Source: JALHOP01 sp964484195
Lineage (GTDB): Bacteria > Myxococcota > XYA12-FULL-58-9 > JALHOP01
Length of the DNA: 64,000 nucleotides
Direction of reading: 5' to 3'
Assembly: GCA_964484195.1 (NCBI GenBank)
Contig: CAZAER010000011.1
Location: forward strand, 101,341-165,340
Shown: one piece after another, positions 51,826 through 60,950 of the stretch
How the letters are laid out: the number at the start of each line of letters is the position of its first letter
Numbering within the stretch: the first letter of the stretch is position 1
Notes under the pieces: generated by a model
Databases searched by the model: none
Seen by the model: the letters and a program-made list of their open reading frames with translations, nothing else
Told to the model about the DNA's origin: nothing
Program-made: the position numbers and the translations under genes

Positions 51826-53090
51826 AGCGGCTCGCGTTGATTGCCGTGCTCGGCGCGGCGTGCGGCACCCATCGCTTCCAGCACGGTCCGGATGACCAGG
51901 ACGAGCTGGCTGGCTGCCCTCCCTGTGCGCTTCCCGAAGTTTGCGACGAGACGCGGCACGTTTGCGGTACCGCGACGCTCACCTGGGCGGAGCTCGCGGG
52001 CTCGGCAAGTGGAGGCGGAGTGAGCGGCAGCGGTGCGACGGATGTCGCTATCGCGGTCACCGCCGATGGCAATCCCGTGGTCGCTTGGACGGCGGCTGGG
52101 GAGATCTTCGCGACGCGGTGGAGCGGCTCGGCGTGGGAGCAGCTCGGAGCCGGTGTCAGTCTCACCGCCGGGGACTCCGAGGGCCCAGCCATTGCCGTCG
52201 ACAGTCTGGGGCGCGTGCTCGTCGCGTGGAGTGAGGGCAGCGATGCGGCGAAGGAGATCTACCTGCGCCGCTGGGACGGCAGCGGCTGGCTCGAGCTCGA
52301 TGGCTCGGCGAGTGGCGCGGGAGTGAGCGGCATCGGCGGCCAGTCGATGGAGCCGCAGCTCGCGGTCACGGCGACTGACGAGCCGGTCGTCGCCTGGCTC
52401 GAGGATACCGGCCCCACCGGCTGGGAGATCTACGCGCGATACTTCGACGGCGTCGACTGGAGCCAATACGACCAGTCCGGCCAAGACCAGGGGCTCAGCG
52501 AGTCGTCGACGACTGCTTGGAATCCCTCGCTTGCCCTCCGCGATAACGGAAATCCGTGCGTCGCCTGGAGCGACAGCGAGGTCAGCGCCGACATCCGCGT
52601 GCGTTGCTGGAACGGCTCGGCGTGGCTCGCGCTCGGGCCGTCGGCGGACGCTGGTGGGATCTCACCGACGAGCGCGTATGCGTACAACTCGTCGATCGCG
52701 GTCGACAGCTTGGGCCGCGTTTGGGTGTCTTGGCGCGGCAACGACGAAGGCCGCTGGGAGGCGTACCTGCGCTATTTCGAGAGCGGTGCCTGGCGAGAGC
52801 TCGGTGGCTCTACGCGGGTCAGCGGCGACATCGCTCCCTCCGATCAAGCCAGAATGGCCATGACCTCGAGCGATCGGCCGGTCGAGGCATGGCTGCAGGA
52901 AACCGGTGTCGGCCGTACGGTCGCCATGCGCTTTTGGAATGGCGAAAGCTGGGTCGATTTGACCGGCCCCGGCAACGACATTTCGGTGGTCGGCGCCATC
53001 GACATCATGAGAATCGCCGTGGCTGCGAGCGGTTCGGTATTCGTGACGTGGGTCGACGGTGGTCGTGTCTACCTGAAGCGCCTGCGCTGA
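51822..53090 (+). CDS. Lipoprotein with propeller-like repeats
   Basis: 422 residues, overlapping the FecR gene by 4 bases. The signal peptide MKRLALIAVLGAAC ends in a lipobox Cys. A Cys-rich patch (CPPCALPEVCDETRHVC) follows, then about six or seven repeats (VVAWTAAGEIFATRWSG; VLVAWSEGSDAAKEIYLRRW), consistent with a beta-propeller. The repeats LAGSASGGGVSG and LDGSASGAGVSG recur. It may be a ligand-binding or scaffold protein at the surface, perhaps the target of this sigma module. Confidence 0.75.
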   Translation: MKRLALIAVLGAACGTHRFQHGPDDQDELAGCPPCALPEVCDETRHVCGTATLTWAELAGSASGGGVSGSGATDVAIAVTADGNPVVAWTAAGEIFATRWSGSAWEQLGAGVSLTAGDSEGPAIAVDSLGRVLVAWSEGSDAAKEIYLRRWDGSGWLELDGSASGAGVSGIGGQSMEPQLAVTATDEPVVAWLEDTGPTGWEIYARYFDGVDWSQYDQSGQDQGLSESSTTAWNPSLALRDNGNPCVAWSDSEVSADIRVRCWNGSAWLALGPSADAGGISPTSAYAYNSSIAVDSLGRVWVSWRGNDEGRWEAYLRYFESGAWRELGGSTRVSGDIAPSDQARMAMTSSDRPVEAWLQETGVGRTVAMRFWNGESWVDLTGPGNDISVVGAIDIMRIAVAASGSVFVTWVDGGRVYLKRLR

Positions 53091-53169
53091 GGGACGTGCG
53101 CGGCCTGGCACCACGATCCCCCCTTCCTCCTCTTGGCGGTTGTTGTCCTAGTTTGTAGAAAGAAGGCTC

Positions 53170-54195
53170 ATGGCCGACTTTCGACACCAAGCCGACATCG
53201 CGACGATGCATGCGCGATCCGCCGATGACGCTCTCCTCGAGGGACTGCGTCACGAGAAGGCGGCGCTGCATGGTGCGCGGCGCGGCTTCACCATTGGCCT
53301 AATCGCCGCGGGTGTCTTCTTGGCCGGTGCGGTGGCTCTGGTCGTCGTGTTCCGCGCCCCCAAGACCAATGACCCCAACGCCTGCATGCGCGAGCACGCC
53401 GGCTTCATCGACATCAAGCCGACGTGTGCCGAGCCGGTGAGCATCGAGCGTGACGGCGATGTGATCCTCGCACACCCCGGTGTCTCCCTCGAAGAGCGCG
53501 GCAACGGGCTGCGTGTCCGCCATGGCAAAGCGAGCTTCGTCGCCCACGCCCGCGACGACGGGAATGCTCTGCGCGTGTTGGTCTCTCACGGCGTCATCAG
53601 CATCGCCGGCACGCGTTTCACCGTCACCCAAGAAGAGGGCAAAGGGCAGGTCAAAGTCGACCAGGGGACGATCGTGTTCCACGACGATGATGGTACCGAC
53701 GTGACACTCACCGCCGGTGGCGAGCTCGCGTGGCCCCGCCCGGAAGGGCCAGGCGTCGTGACTCTGAACGCGATTCCGCTCGCGGCTCCGAAGGCGCAGC
53801 GCGGTGGTGGAGCGAGGGCAGCGGCGGCCAGAGCCAACGAGGCGGCTCCCGCCGACGACGAGGAAGAGACAGACGAAGAAGAGGTCGAAGAGGAAGAGCC
53901 GCAACCTACCGGCGTCATGTCGATGGAAGACATCCTCAAGCGCATCTCGATGCTCCGTCGTCAGAAGCGCCAGCGCGAAGCGGTCGAGCTCTTGGTGTCG
54001 CAAAGCCAGCGCGGTGACATTACTCCCGCTCAGATGGCCCGCCTCTCGTGGGAGATCGGCCTCTTCCTGCAAGACGCCGGCGAGAAGGTCCAGGCGTGCA
54101 ATCACTGGAAGAATCACGCGCGCAAGTATCCCGACGACGCGGCCCACCAAGAGCGCGTGCGCGAGCTCATCACGGCGTGCGAAGCGGCGCAGTAG
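53170..54195 (+). CDS. FecR-domain anti-sigma-like protein with TPR-type tail, copy 2
   Basis: 341 residues, preceded by GAAAGAAGG at the ribosome-binding position. It has a transmembrane helix at about 40-62, FecR domain (REHAGFIDIKPTCAEPVSIE; LVSHGVISIAGTRFTVTQEE), an acidic linker (ETDEEEVEEEEPQ) and helical tail, all in the same order as the copy at 50773. Almost certainly a tandem duplication around the propeller lipoprotein. No second sigma gene accompanies it, so it may regulate the same sigma factor or another. Confidence 0.8.
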   Translation: MADFRHQADIATMHARSADDALLEGLRHEKAALHGARRGFTIGLIAAGVFLAGAVALVVVFRAPKTNDPNACMREHAGFIDIKPTCAEPVSIERDGDVILAHPGVSLEERGNGLRVRHGKASFVAHARDDGNALRVLVSHGVISIAGTRFTVTQEEGKGQVKVDQGTIVFHDDDGTDVTLTAGGELAWPRPEGPGVVTLNAIPLAAPKAQRGGGARAAAARANEAAPADDEEETDEEEVEEEEPQPTGVMSMEDILKRISMLRRQKRQREAVELLVSQSQRGDITPAQMARLSWEIGLFLQDAGEKVQACNHWKNHARKYPDDAAHQERVRELITACEAAQ

Positions 54196-54245
54196 GCGAG
54201 CGGTTCGACTTCACCTTGGAGTCGTGATTAGCCTCGGGCCGCCGC

Positions 54246-55847
54246 ATGACACGCATCGAAAGCGCGCTCGACAAGAGCAGCCAGGACTTCGAAGCCAATC
54301 GCAAGGCGATGCTCGCGCTCTTGGGTGAGGTGCGTGAGGTTCACCGCCACATCGGGCTCGCTTCCGAGCGCAGCGCCGCCAAGTTCAAGGAGCGCGGGCA
54401 GCTCTTACCGCGCGAGCGTTTGCAGGTGCTGCTCGACCCAGGCAGCGACTTCGTCGAGCTCTGCCCGTTCGCCGGCTACGGCATGCACGACGACGACGGC
54501 AAGGAACGACTCGAGGGCGGCAGCTCGGTCACCGGCATCGGCTTCATCGAGGGTGTGCGCTGCGCCATCTCGGTATCGGACAGCGGCATCAAAGGCGGAG
54601 CAATTTCGCCGCAAGGCATGCGTAAGCTGCTGCGCATTCAAGAGGTAGCCGCCGACAACAAGCTGCCCCTCGTGTCGCTCGTCGAGAGCGCTGGTGCAAA
54701 CCTCCTGCACCAAGCCGAGATGTTCGTCGAAGGCGGGCGCACGTTCGCGAACCAGGCGCGGCTGTCGGCCGCGGGCATTCCGCAAATCACCGTGGTGCAC
54801 GGCTCGTCGACAGCTGGCGGTGCGTACATGCCGGGCCTCTCCGACGTCGTCATCGTCGTGCGCGAGCGCGCCAAGATTTTCCTCGCAGGCCCTCCGCTAT
54901 TGCGGGCAGCCACGGGCGAGATCGCGACCGACGAGGAGCTCGGCGGAGCGGCATTGCATGCCGAAGTCACGGGCCTCGCCGAGCACATCGCCGATGACGA
55001 CTACCAAGCATTGCTCGTAGCTCGTGAGGTCGTCGGCAAGCTCGGCTGGGACGAGGCGACGCCCTTGGTCGACACCAAGCCACCGCGTCATGCGCCCGAC
55101 GAGCTCGCCGGCCTTACCCCGGTGGACTACAAGAAGCCCTATGACGTCCGCGAGCTCATCGCCCGGCTCGTCGACGACTCGGACTTTCTCGAGGTGAAGG
55201 CCGACTACGGCAGCGATACCGTGTGTGGTCGCGCCCACGTCTACGGCATGGCCTGCGCTTTCATCGGCAATAACGGACCGATCACTCCAGCCGGCGCCAC
55301 CAAGGCGGCGCACTTCATCCAGCAGTGCAATCAGACGCGCACGCCCATCTGCTTCTTGCAGAACACCACGGGTTACATGGTGGGCACCGAGGCGGAGCGC
55401 GCCGGTATCGTCAAACATGGGTCGAAGATGATTCAGGCGGTTGCCTGCTCGCGCGTTCCACACGTGACCTTCTTGGTCGGTGGAGCGTTCGGCGCCGGTA
55501 ACTACGGGATGTGCGGCCGCGCCTACGATCCGCGCTTCATCTTCGCATGGCCGAACGCCCGCACCGCCGTCATGGGGCCGGAGCAAGCCGCGACCGTGAT
55601 GGCCATCCTCGCCGAGGAACGGGCGCGTCGTACCGGCGAGAAGGTCGACGTCGAAGCCATCAAGGCGAACATCATCGGCGCCATGGAGCCGCAGACTCGG
55701 GCGCTCTTCGCGTCCGCTCGTTTGTGGGATGACGGCATCATCGATCCGCGCGACACGCGTTTCATCTTGGCTTTCGCGCTCTCGACGTGCCGCGAGGCCG
55801 AGCAACGCGTCTTGCAACCGTCGAGCTTCGGCGTGGCGAGGATGTAA
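54246..55847 (+). CDS. Acyl-CoA carboxylase, carboxyltransferase (beta) subunit
   Basis: 533 residues, the methylcrotonyl/propionyl-CoA carboxylase beta type. Markers: the two crotonase-like halves, with SSVTGIGFIEG and SDSGIKGGAIS, GGRTFANQARLSAAGIPQ, HGSSTAGGAYMPGLSD, and the second half QQCNQTRTPICFLQNTTGYM with GAFGAGNYGMCGRAYDPRF. It transfers CO2 from carboxybiotin to an acyl-CoA. It shares one base with the alpha-subunit start. I cannot fix the substrate; methylcrotonyl-CoA is the best guess from overall similarity. Confidence 0.93.
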   Translation: MTRIESALDKSSQDFEANRKAMLALLGEVREVHRHIGLASERSAAKFKERGQLLPRERLQVLLDPGSDFVELCPFAGYGMHDDDGKERLEGGSSVTGIGFIEGVRCAISVSDSGIKGGAISPQGMRKLLRIQEVAADNKLPLVSLVESAGANLLHQAEMFVEGGRTFANQARLSAAGIPQITVVHGSSTAGGAYMPGLSDVVIVVRERAKIFLAGPPLLRAATGEIATDEELGGAALHAEVTGLAEHIADDDYQALLVAREVVGKLGWDEATPLVDTKPPRHAPDELAGLTPVDYKKPYDVRELIARLVDDSDFLEVKADYGSDTVCGRAHVYGMACAFIGNNGPITPAGATKAAHFIQQCNQTRTPICFLQNTTGYMVGTEAERAGIVKHGSKMIQAVACSRVPHVTFLVGGAFGAGNYGMCGRAYDPRFIFAWPNARTAVMGPEQAATVMAILAEERARRTGEKVDVEAIKANIIGAMEPQTRALFASARLWDDGIIDPRDTRFILAFALSTCREAEQRVLQPSSFGVARM

Positions 55848-57721
55848 TGCACCGTCTGCTCATCGCCAACCGCGGCGAGATCGCTTGCCGCATCATTCGC
55901 ACCGCGAAGCAGATGGGGTTGCACACCATCGCGGTCTACAGCGTGGTCGATGACGGGGCTCTGCACACGCGGCTTGCCGACGAGAGCATCGCGCTCGGTG
56001 CGCGACACGGCTCGCGCGCCTATCTCGCGATCGAGGAGATCATCGAAGCCGCCGAGGCGACGCACGCCGATGCCATTCACCCGGGCTACGGCTTTCTCTC
56101 GGAGAATCCCGCATTCGCCCGCGCTTGCGAGGAGTCGGGGATCGTCTTCGTCGGTCCGCCCGCTTCCGCAATCGAGGCCATGGGGGGAAAGCTCGCCGCC
56201 AAGACCGCCGTCGCGAAGCTCGGCGTGCCGGTATTGCCATGGACGACGGCCGACTCGCTCGAAGACTTGGTCGCCTTGGCCGAGCGCGTCGGGTTTCCGA
56301 TGATGATCAAGGCATCGGCCGGGGGCGGCGGTCGCGGCATGCGACGTGTCGATGATCTCGACGCGCTTCGACGCGAGCTTCCTCGGGTGAGAAGTGAAGC
56401 CGAGCGCGCTTTCGCGGACGGAGCGTTGATGCTCGAGCGCGCCTTGGATGGTGCGCGCCACGTCGAGATTCAGGTGTTCGCCGACCAGCACGGCAACGTC
56501 GTGCACCTCGGTGAACGCGATTGTTCGCTGCAACGCCGCAATCAAAAGGTCATCGAGGAAGCCCCAGCGGTCGACGACGAGCTGCGCGCGGCGATGGGGG
56601 CGGCTGCCGTCGCGGCGGCCAAGGGGATCGGCTACGTCGGCGCGGGCACCGTCGAGTTCTTGCTCGCCGGCCGCGATTTCTTTTTCCTCGAGATGAACAC
56701 GCGCTTGCAGGTCGAGCATCCGGTCACCGAAGAGATGACCGGGCTCGACCTCGTGGCCTTGCAGCTCGCGGTCGCCGCCGGACAGCCTCTTCCATTCGAA
56801 CAAGGCGATGTCAGCTTTAGCGGGCATGCCATCGAGGCGCGCCTGTACGCCGAAGACGCGCGATTCGTGCCGCAGAGTGGCCGCATCAGCGAGTGGATTC
56901 CACCGGCTGACGTGCGGGTCGACCACGGCATCGCCGTCGGTCAAGTGATCACCACCGACTACGACGCCATGCTCGCGAAGGTCATCGTGCACGCACCGAC
57001 TCGTCCGCAAGCCTTGGTGCAACTGCGCAATGCTTTGGCTCGTTTCGTGGTGCACGGGGTCACCACCAATCGCGATGTGCTCTTCGCGCTCCTCGGCACC
57101 GAGGCCGTGGAGAATCGTCAGGTCACGACGCGGACTCTCGACGGTATGACCATCGGACCTTTCGGTGCGACCAACGAGCTCAAGGCGGTGGCAGCGGCGC
57201 TGCTTGCCGGCCTACCGGCGGTCGGTTTCCGCGTGCTCGGTTGGGCGACCGACCGGGTTCGTTTCCTGGTCGCCGACGAGGTCGTCGAGGCCAAGGTGAG
57301 CAGTGGGACCGTCTTTCTCGACGGCGAGGAGACCATCGTCGGTTTTCGCGATGGCAAAGCCGTCGTCGGTGGGGTCGAGCATCGCCTGGTCGTCTCCCGC
57401 ACGGCCGATCGTTTCGACCTTACCGTCGGTTACGAGACGCACACCGTGGTGAAGTTGCCGCTCATCGAATCGAAGCGCGCGACCAACACCGCGCGCCGTG
57501 AAGTGGTTGCGCCGATGAGCGGCAAGGTGATCAGCGTCGCCGCGAAATCTGGTGATCGCGTGGCCGCCGGCGCGCTGCTCTTCGTTCTCGAAGCCATGAA
57601 AATGCAACACGAGGTGCGCGCGCCGCAGGCATCGACGGTCCAGGCGGTCCGCGCTTCACAGGGCGGCCAAGTGGCGGCACGCAGTGTGCTCGCTCTGCTC
57701 GAGCCCGAGGAGGCTACGTGA
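55847..57721 (+). CDS. Acyl-CoA carboxylase, biotin carboxylase + biotin carrier (alpha) subunit
   Basis: 624 residues from ATG 55847, whose A is the last base of the beta gene's stop. The ATP-grasp biotin carboxylase (about 1-445) begins LLIANRGEIACRIIRTAKQM, with MIKASAGGGGRGMR and the ERDCSLQRRNQKVIEE and RLQVEHPVTE blocks. The biotin carrier domain has EAMKM at 582-586, with Lys585 the biotinylation site. A long segment between them (about 450-555) is typical of this subunit type. BirA from the same window is the likely modifying enzyme. Confidence 0.94.
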   Translation: MHRLLIANRGEIACRIIRTAKQMGLHTIAVYSVVDDGALHTRLADESIALGARHGSRAYLAIEEIIEAAEATHADAIHPGYGFLSENPAFARACEESGIVFVGPPASAIEAMGGKLAAKTAVAKLGVPVLPWTTADSLEDLVALAERVGFPMMIKASAGGGGRGMRRVDDLDALRRELPRVRSEAERAFADGALMLERALDGARHVEIQVFADQHGNVVHLGERDCSLQRRNQKVIEEAPAVDDELRAAMGAAAVAAAKGIGYVGAGTVEFLLAGRDFFFLEMNTRLQVEHPVTEEMTGLDLVALQLAVAAGQPLPFEQGDVSFSGHAIEARLYAEDARFVPQSGRISEWIPPADVRVDHGIAVGQVITTDYDAMLAKVIVHAPTRPQALVQLRNALARFVVHGVTTNRDVLFALLGTEAVENRQVTTRTLDGMTIGPFGATNELKAVAAALLAGLPAVGFRVLGWATDRVRFLVADEVVEAKVSSGTVFLDGEETIVGFRDGKAVVGGVEHRLVVSRTADRFDLTVGYETHTVVKLPLIESKRATNTARREVVAPMSGKVISVAAKSGDRVAAGALLFVLEAMKMQHEVRAPQASTVQAVRASQGGQVAARSVLALLEPEEAT

Positions 57722-58581
57722 GCTACCGCTCGGTCTTCGCTCCGAATCTTTTCGCTGGCCAGGTCGTCATCGTCACCGGCGGCGGCAGCGGCATCGGGCG
57801 CTGCACGGCGCACGAGCTCGCCTCTCTCGGCTGCAAGGTCGTGTTGGTCGGGCGTGACGAGAAGAAGCTCGCCACGGTCCGCCGGGAGATCGAGGGCGAC
57901 GGCGGTGTCTGTGACACCGAGGCTTTCGACATCCGCGAAGAGCCGAGCGTTCAGACCGCTATAGCGAATATCGTGAAGCGTTGCGGGCGCATCGACGGTC
58001 TCGTGAACAACGCCGGCGGTCAGTTTGCTTCTCCCGCGGCGGCGATTGGCGCCAAGGGCTTCGACGCCGTGGTGCGCACCAATCTGACCGGCGGCTTCCT
58101 CATGGCACGCGAGTGCTTCACCCAGTGGATGGGCGGGCACGGCGGCGCCATCGTCAACATCGTCGCCGACATGTGGAACGGCATGCCCGGCATGGCGCAC
58201 TCGGGCGCGGCGCGCGCCGGCATGGTGAACCTCACGGAGACCACCGCCTCGGAGTGGGGCGCCTTCAACGTGCGCGTGAACGCGGTGGCGCCGGGTTGGG
58301 TCGCCTCATCGGGGCTCGATCGCTATCCGCCGGAGATGCGCGGCATCGTCCGGGGTCTGAAGGACAACGTGCCGCTCGGGCGGCTCGCGACCGAGGCCGA
58401 GATCTCGGCCGCCATCGTCTTCCTGCTATCGCCCGCCGCGGCGTTCATCTCGGGAACCACTCTGCGCGTCGACGGTGCCGCGCCCAACTTCAAGAATCAC
58501 TGGCCGCGCATGGAGCGTAAGGCACCGGCGCCGGCATTCGACGGCTTCCACCGCGCCGTCGCTCCCGAGGTCCTGAAGTGA
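57718..58581 (+). CDS. SDR-family oxidoreductase, PECR/citronellol-dehydrogenase-like
   Basis: 287 residues from GTG 57718, overlapping the carboxylase by 4 bases. The Rossmann motif GGGSGIG is followed by NNAGG and a C-terminal RVDGAAPN. The usual YxxxK is replaced by HSGAARAGMVNLTE, the form found in peroxisomal trans-2-enoyl-CoA reductase and in citronellol-type dehydrogenases. It probably acts on an acyl-CoA or related intermediate next to the carboxylase. Exact reaction unknown. Confidence 0.85.
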   Translation: MSYRSVFAPNLFAGQVVIVTGGGSGIGRCTAHELASLGCKVVLVGRDEKKLATVRREIEGDGGVCDTEAFDIREEPSVQTAIANIVKRCGRIDGLVNNAGGQFASPAAAIGAKGFDAVVRTNLTGGFLMARECFTQWMGGHGGAIVNIVADMWNGMPGMAHSGAARAGMVNLTETTASEWGAFNVRVNAVAPGWVASSGLDRYPPEMRGIVRGLKDNVPLGRLATEAEISAAIVFLLSPAAAFISGTTLRVDGAAPNFKNHWPRMERKAPAPAFDGFHRAVAPEVLK

Positions 58582-59429
58582 CCAAGGCGGTCATCACCTG
58601 CGCGCTCAACGGTGTGCTCACCGACCCCAAGGAGCACCCGGTGCCGGTGACTCCGGCCGAGATGGCCGCGGCCGCCAAGCGCGCCTACGACGCTGGTGCT
58701 GCCATCGTGCACATCCACTACCGCGAGCAGACCGCGGGCAAGGCGCCCTCGTGGGATCCGGCGGTCGCGACCGCCATCGCGCAGGCCATCCGCGACGCGT
58801 GCCCCGGCATCATCATCAATTCGACCTCGGGCGTCATCGGGCCCGATGTCAGCGGGCCGCTAGCGTGCTTGAAGGCCGTGCGTCCCGAGATCGCCGCCGC
58901 CAACGCCGGCACGCTCAACTACCTCAAGACCAAGAAGGACGGCAGCTGGGCCTGGCGACCGATGGTCTTCGACAACCCGGTCGAAAAGGTGATGCAGTAT
59001 CTCGAGGTGATCCACGCCATCGGGGCAGTGCCCGAGCTCGAGTGTTTCGACGTCGGCATCGTGCGCTCGGTCGGTCTCTTCCGCGACGTTGGTATGCTGA
59101 AGCGGACACCACAGTACAACTTCGTCATGGGTGTCGCGTCGGGCATGCCGGCCGACGTCGAGCTCTTGCCGTTGCTCTTGCGCTACATGGTGCCGGGCTC
59201 ACCTTGGCAGGCCACCTGCATCGGACGCGGCGAGATCTGGCCGGTGCACCGGCGCGCCGCCGAGCTCGGTGGGCATCTGCGCAGCGGTCTCGAGGACACC
59301 TTCTATCTCCCCGGAGGCGCGCGGGCGACCGACAACGCCGAGACCGTCGAGGCATTGGCGCGCATCGCCCGTGAGGTCGGGCGTGAGGTGGCGTCGCCAG
59401 CCGAAGCGCGACAGCTCCTGGGTCTTTGA
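58578..59429 (+). CDS. BKACE-family enzyme (3-keto-5-aminohexanoate cleavage type)
   Basis: 283 residues from GTG 58578 (GTGA overlap with the SDR gene). It matches the BKACE (DUF849) family: VITCALNGV at the start, VHIHYRE with the zinc-binding His pair, INSTSGVIG, PELECFDVG and GLEDTFYLPGG. Members cleave beta-keto acids with acetyl-CoA. Its coupling to the carboxylase suggests it cleaves a keto acid formed after carboxylation, but the substrate is not assigned. Confidence 0.9.
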   Translation: MTKAVITCALNGVLTDPKEHPVPVTPAEMAAAAKRAYDAGAAIVHIHYREQTAGKAPSWDPAVATAIAQAIRDACPGIIINSTSGVIGPDVSGPLACLKAVRPEIAAANAGTLNYLKTKKDGSWAWRPMVFDNPVEKVMQYLEVIHAIGAVPELECFDVGIVRSVGLFRDVGMLKRTPQYNFVMGVASGMPADVELLPLLLRYMVPGSPWQATCIGRGEIWPVHRRAAELGGHLRSGLEDTFYLPGGARATDNAETVEALARIAREVGREVASPAEARQLLGL

Positions 59430-59443
59430 CGTATCGTTCGCCC

Positions 59444-60949
59444 ATGGCTGGCGAAACCCTCGAAGGCTACCTCAAGCGCGCGCTGCTCTCTCGCGTCTAC
59501 GATGTCGCGCGCGAAACGTCGCTAGAGCTCGCGCCTCGCTTGTCTGCTCGCTTGGGCGGACAGGTTTGGTTGAAGCGCGAGGACGAGCAACCGGTCTTCT
59601 CGTTCAAGATCCGCGGCGCATACAACAAGATGGCGCGCCTTTCGCCCGAAGCGCGGGATCGTGGAGTCATCGCCGCATCCGCCGGCAACCACGCGCAAGG
59701 AGTCGCGCTCTCGGCGCGTCACCTCGGCTGCCGCGCCGTCATCGTGATGCCGCGCACCACGCCCTCCATCAAGGTCGACGCCGTTCGCGGCCTGGGCGGC
59801 GAGGTCGACTTGCACGGCGACGACTACGACGCCGCTTCACGCCACGCTTTCCAACGCGCCGAGTCCGAGGGGCTCACCTACGTCCATCCTTACGACGATC
59901 CCGACGTCATCGCCGGTCAGGCCACCGTCGGAGTCGAAATGTTGCGACAGCACACCGGTAAGCTCGATGCCATCTTCGTCGCGGTCGGTGGTGGCGGGCT
60001 CATCGCCGGTGTCGGCGCGGTGGTGAAGAGCTTGCGACCCGAGGTCAAGGTCATCGCGGTCGAGCCCGAGGATTCGGCCGCCATGACGGAGTCGCTGCGT
60101 CGTGGCGAGCGCGTGACGCTCGAGCGCGTCGGACGCTTCGCGGACGGCGTGGCGGTGCGTTGCCCGGGAGAGGAGACCTTCCGCATCGCGCGCCAGGTGG
60201 TCGACGATTGTGTCGTCGTCTCGAACGATGCGATCTGCGCCGCTATCAAGGACGCCTTCGAAGACCGGCGCGCGGTGCTCGAGCCGGCGGGCGCCCTGGC
60301 TCTCGCCGGCCTGAAGAGCTACGCCGAGACCCGGGGCCCGGGCGTCTACGCCGCCATCGCTTGCGGCGCGAACCTCAACTTCGACTCGCTTCGTCACGTC
60401 AGCGAACGCGCCGAGATTGGCGAGCGGCGCGAAGTCATCCTGGCGGTCACCATCCCCGAACAGCCCGGCTCGTTCCGGCGTTTCTGCGGCGTGCTCGGAG
60501 CGCGGCCGGTGACCGAGTTCAACTACCGCTATGGCGGAGGGAGTGACGCGCGCGTCTTCGTTGGCGTGAAGGTCGACGACAGCGGTCCAGTGCAGACAGC
60601 GCTTCGCGGAGCGGGCTACGAGGTCGTCGACCTCACCGACAACGAGATGGCGAAGCTTCACGTGCGCCACATGGTCGGCGGCCGCGCCGATGCCGCCGAC
60701 GAGCGCCTGGTCGCCTTCGAATTTCCCGAGCGTAGTGGCGCTCTGGTCGACTTCCTCGAGGCCATGCATCACCCGTGGAACATCAGCTTGTTCCATTATC
60801 GCAACCACGGCTCCGACGTCGGGCGGGTGCTCGCGGGGATCCAGGTGCCGCCGAGCGACGCCGGTGAGCTCGGCGCGTTCCTGACGCGACTCGGCTACGC
60901 CTCGGTCGAGGTCACGGACGACCCGGCGTGCCGCATGTTCCTGCGCTAG
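59444..60949 (+). CDS. ilvA: Threonine ammonia-lyase, biosynthetic type
   Basis: 501 residues from ATG 59444; a TTG at 59426 that overlaps the preceding stop is possible but gives a poorer N-terminus. The PLP domain (about 15-320) has the lysine in SFKIRGAYNKM and SAGNHAQGVALSA, with glycine loop VGGGGLIAGVG. The C-terminal 170 residues form two ACT-like domains (RREVILAVTIPEQPGSFRRF; LVAFEFPERSGALVDFLEAM), so isoleucine feedback is expected. It makes 2-oxobutanoate for isoleucine. Convergent with the pirin gene, one base between stops. Confidence 0.95.
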   Translation: MAGETLEGYLKRALLSRVYDVARETSLELAPRLSARLGGQVWLKREDEQPVFSFKIRGAYNKMARLSPEARDRGVIAASAGNHAQGVALSARHLGCRAVIVMPRTTPSIKVDAVRGLGGEVDLHGDDYDAASRHAFQRAESEGLTYVHPYDDPDVIAGQATVGVEMLRQHTGKLDAIFVAVGGGGLIAGVGAVVKSLRPEVKVIAVEPEDSAAMTESLRRGERVTLERVGRFADGVAVRCPGEETFRIARQVVDDCVVVSNDAICAAIKDAFEDRRAVLEPAGALALAGLKSYAETRGPGVYAAIACGANLNFDSLRHVSERAEIGERREVILAVTIPEQPGSFRRFCGVLGARPVTEFNYRYGGGSDARVFVGVKVDDSGPVQTALRGAGYEVVDLTDNEMAKLHVRHMVGGRADAADERLVAFEFPERSGALVDFLEAMHHPWNISLFHYRNHGSDVGRVLAGIQVPPSDAGELGAFLTRLGYASVEVTDDPACRMFLR

Positions 60950-60950
60950 T

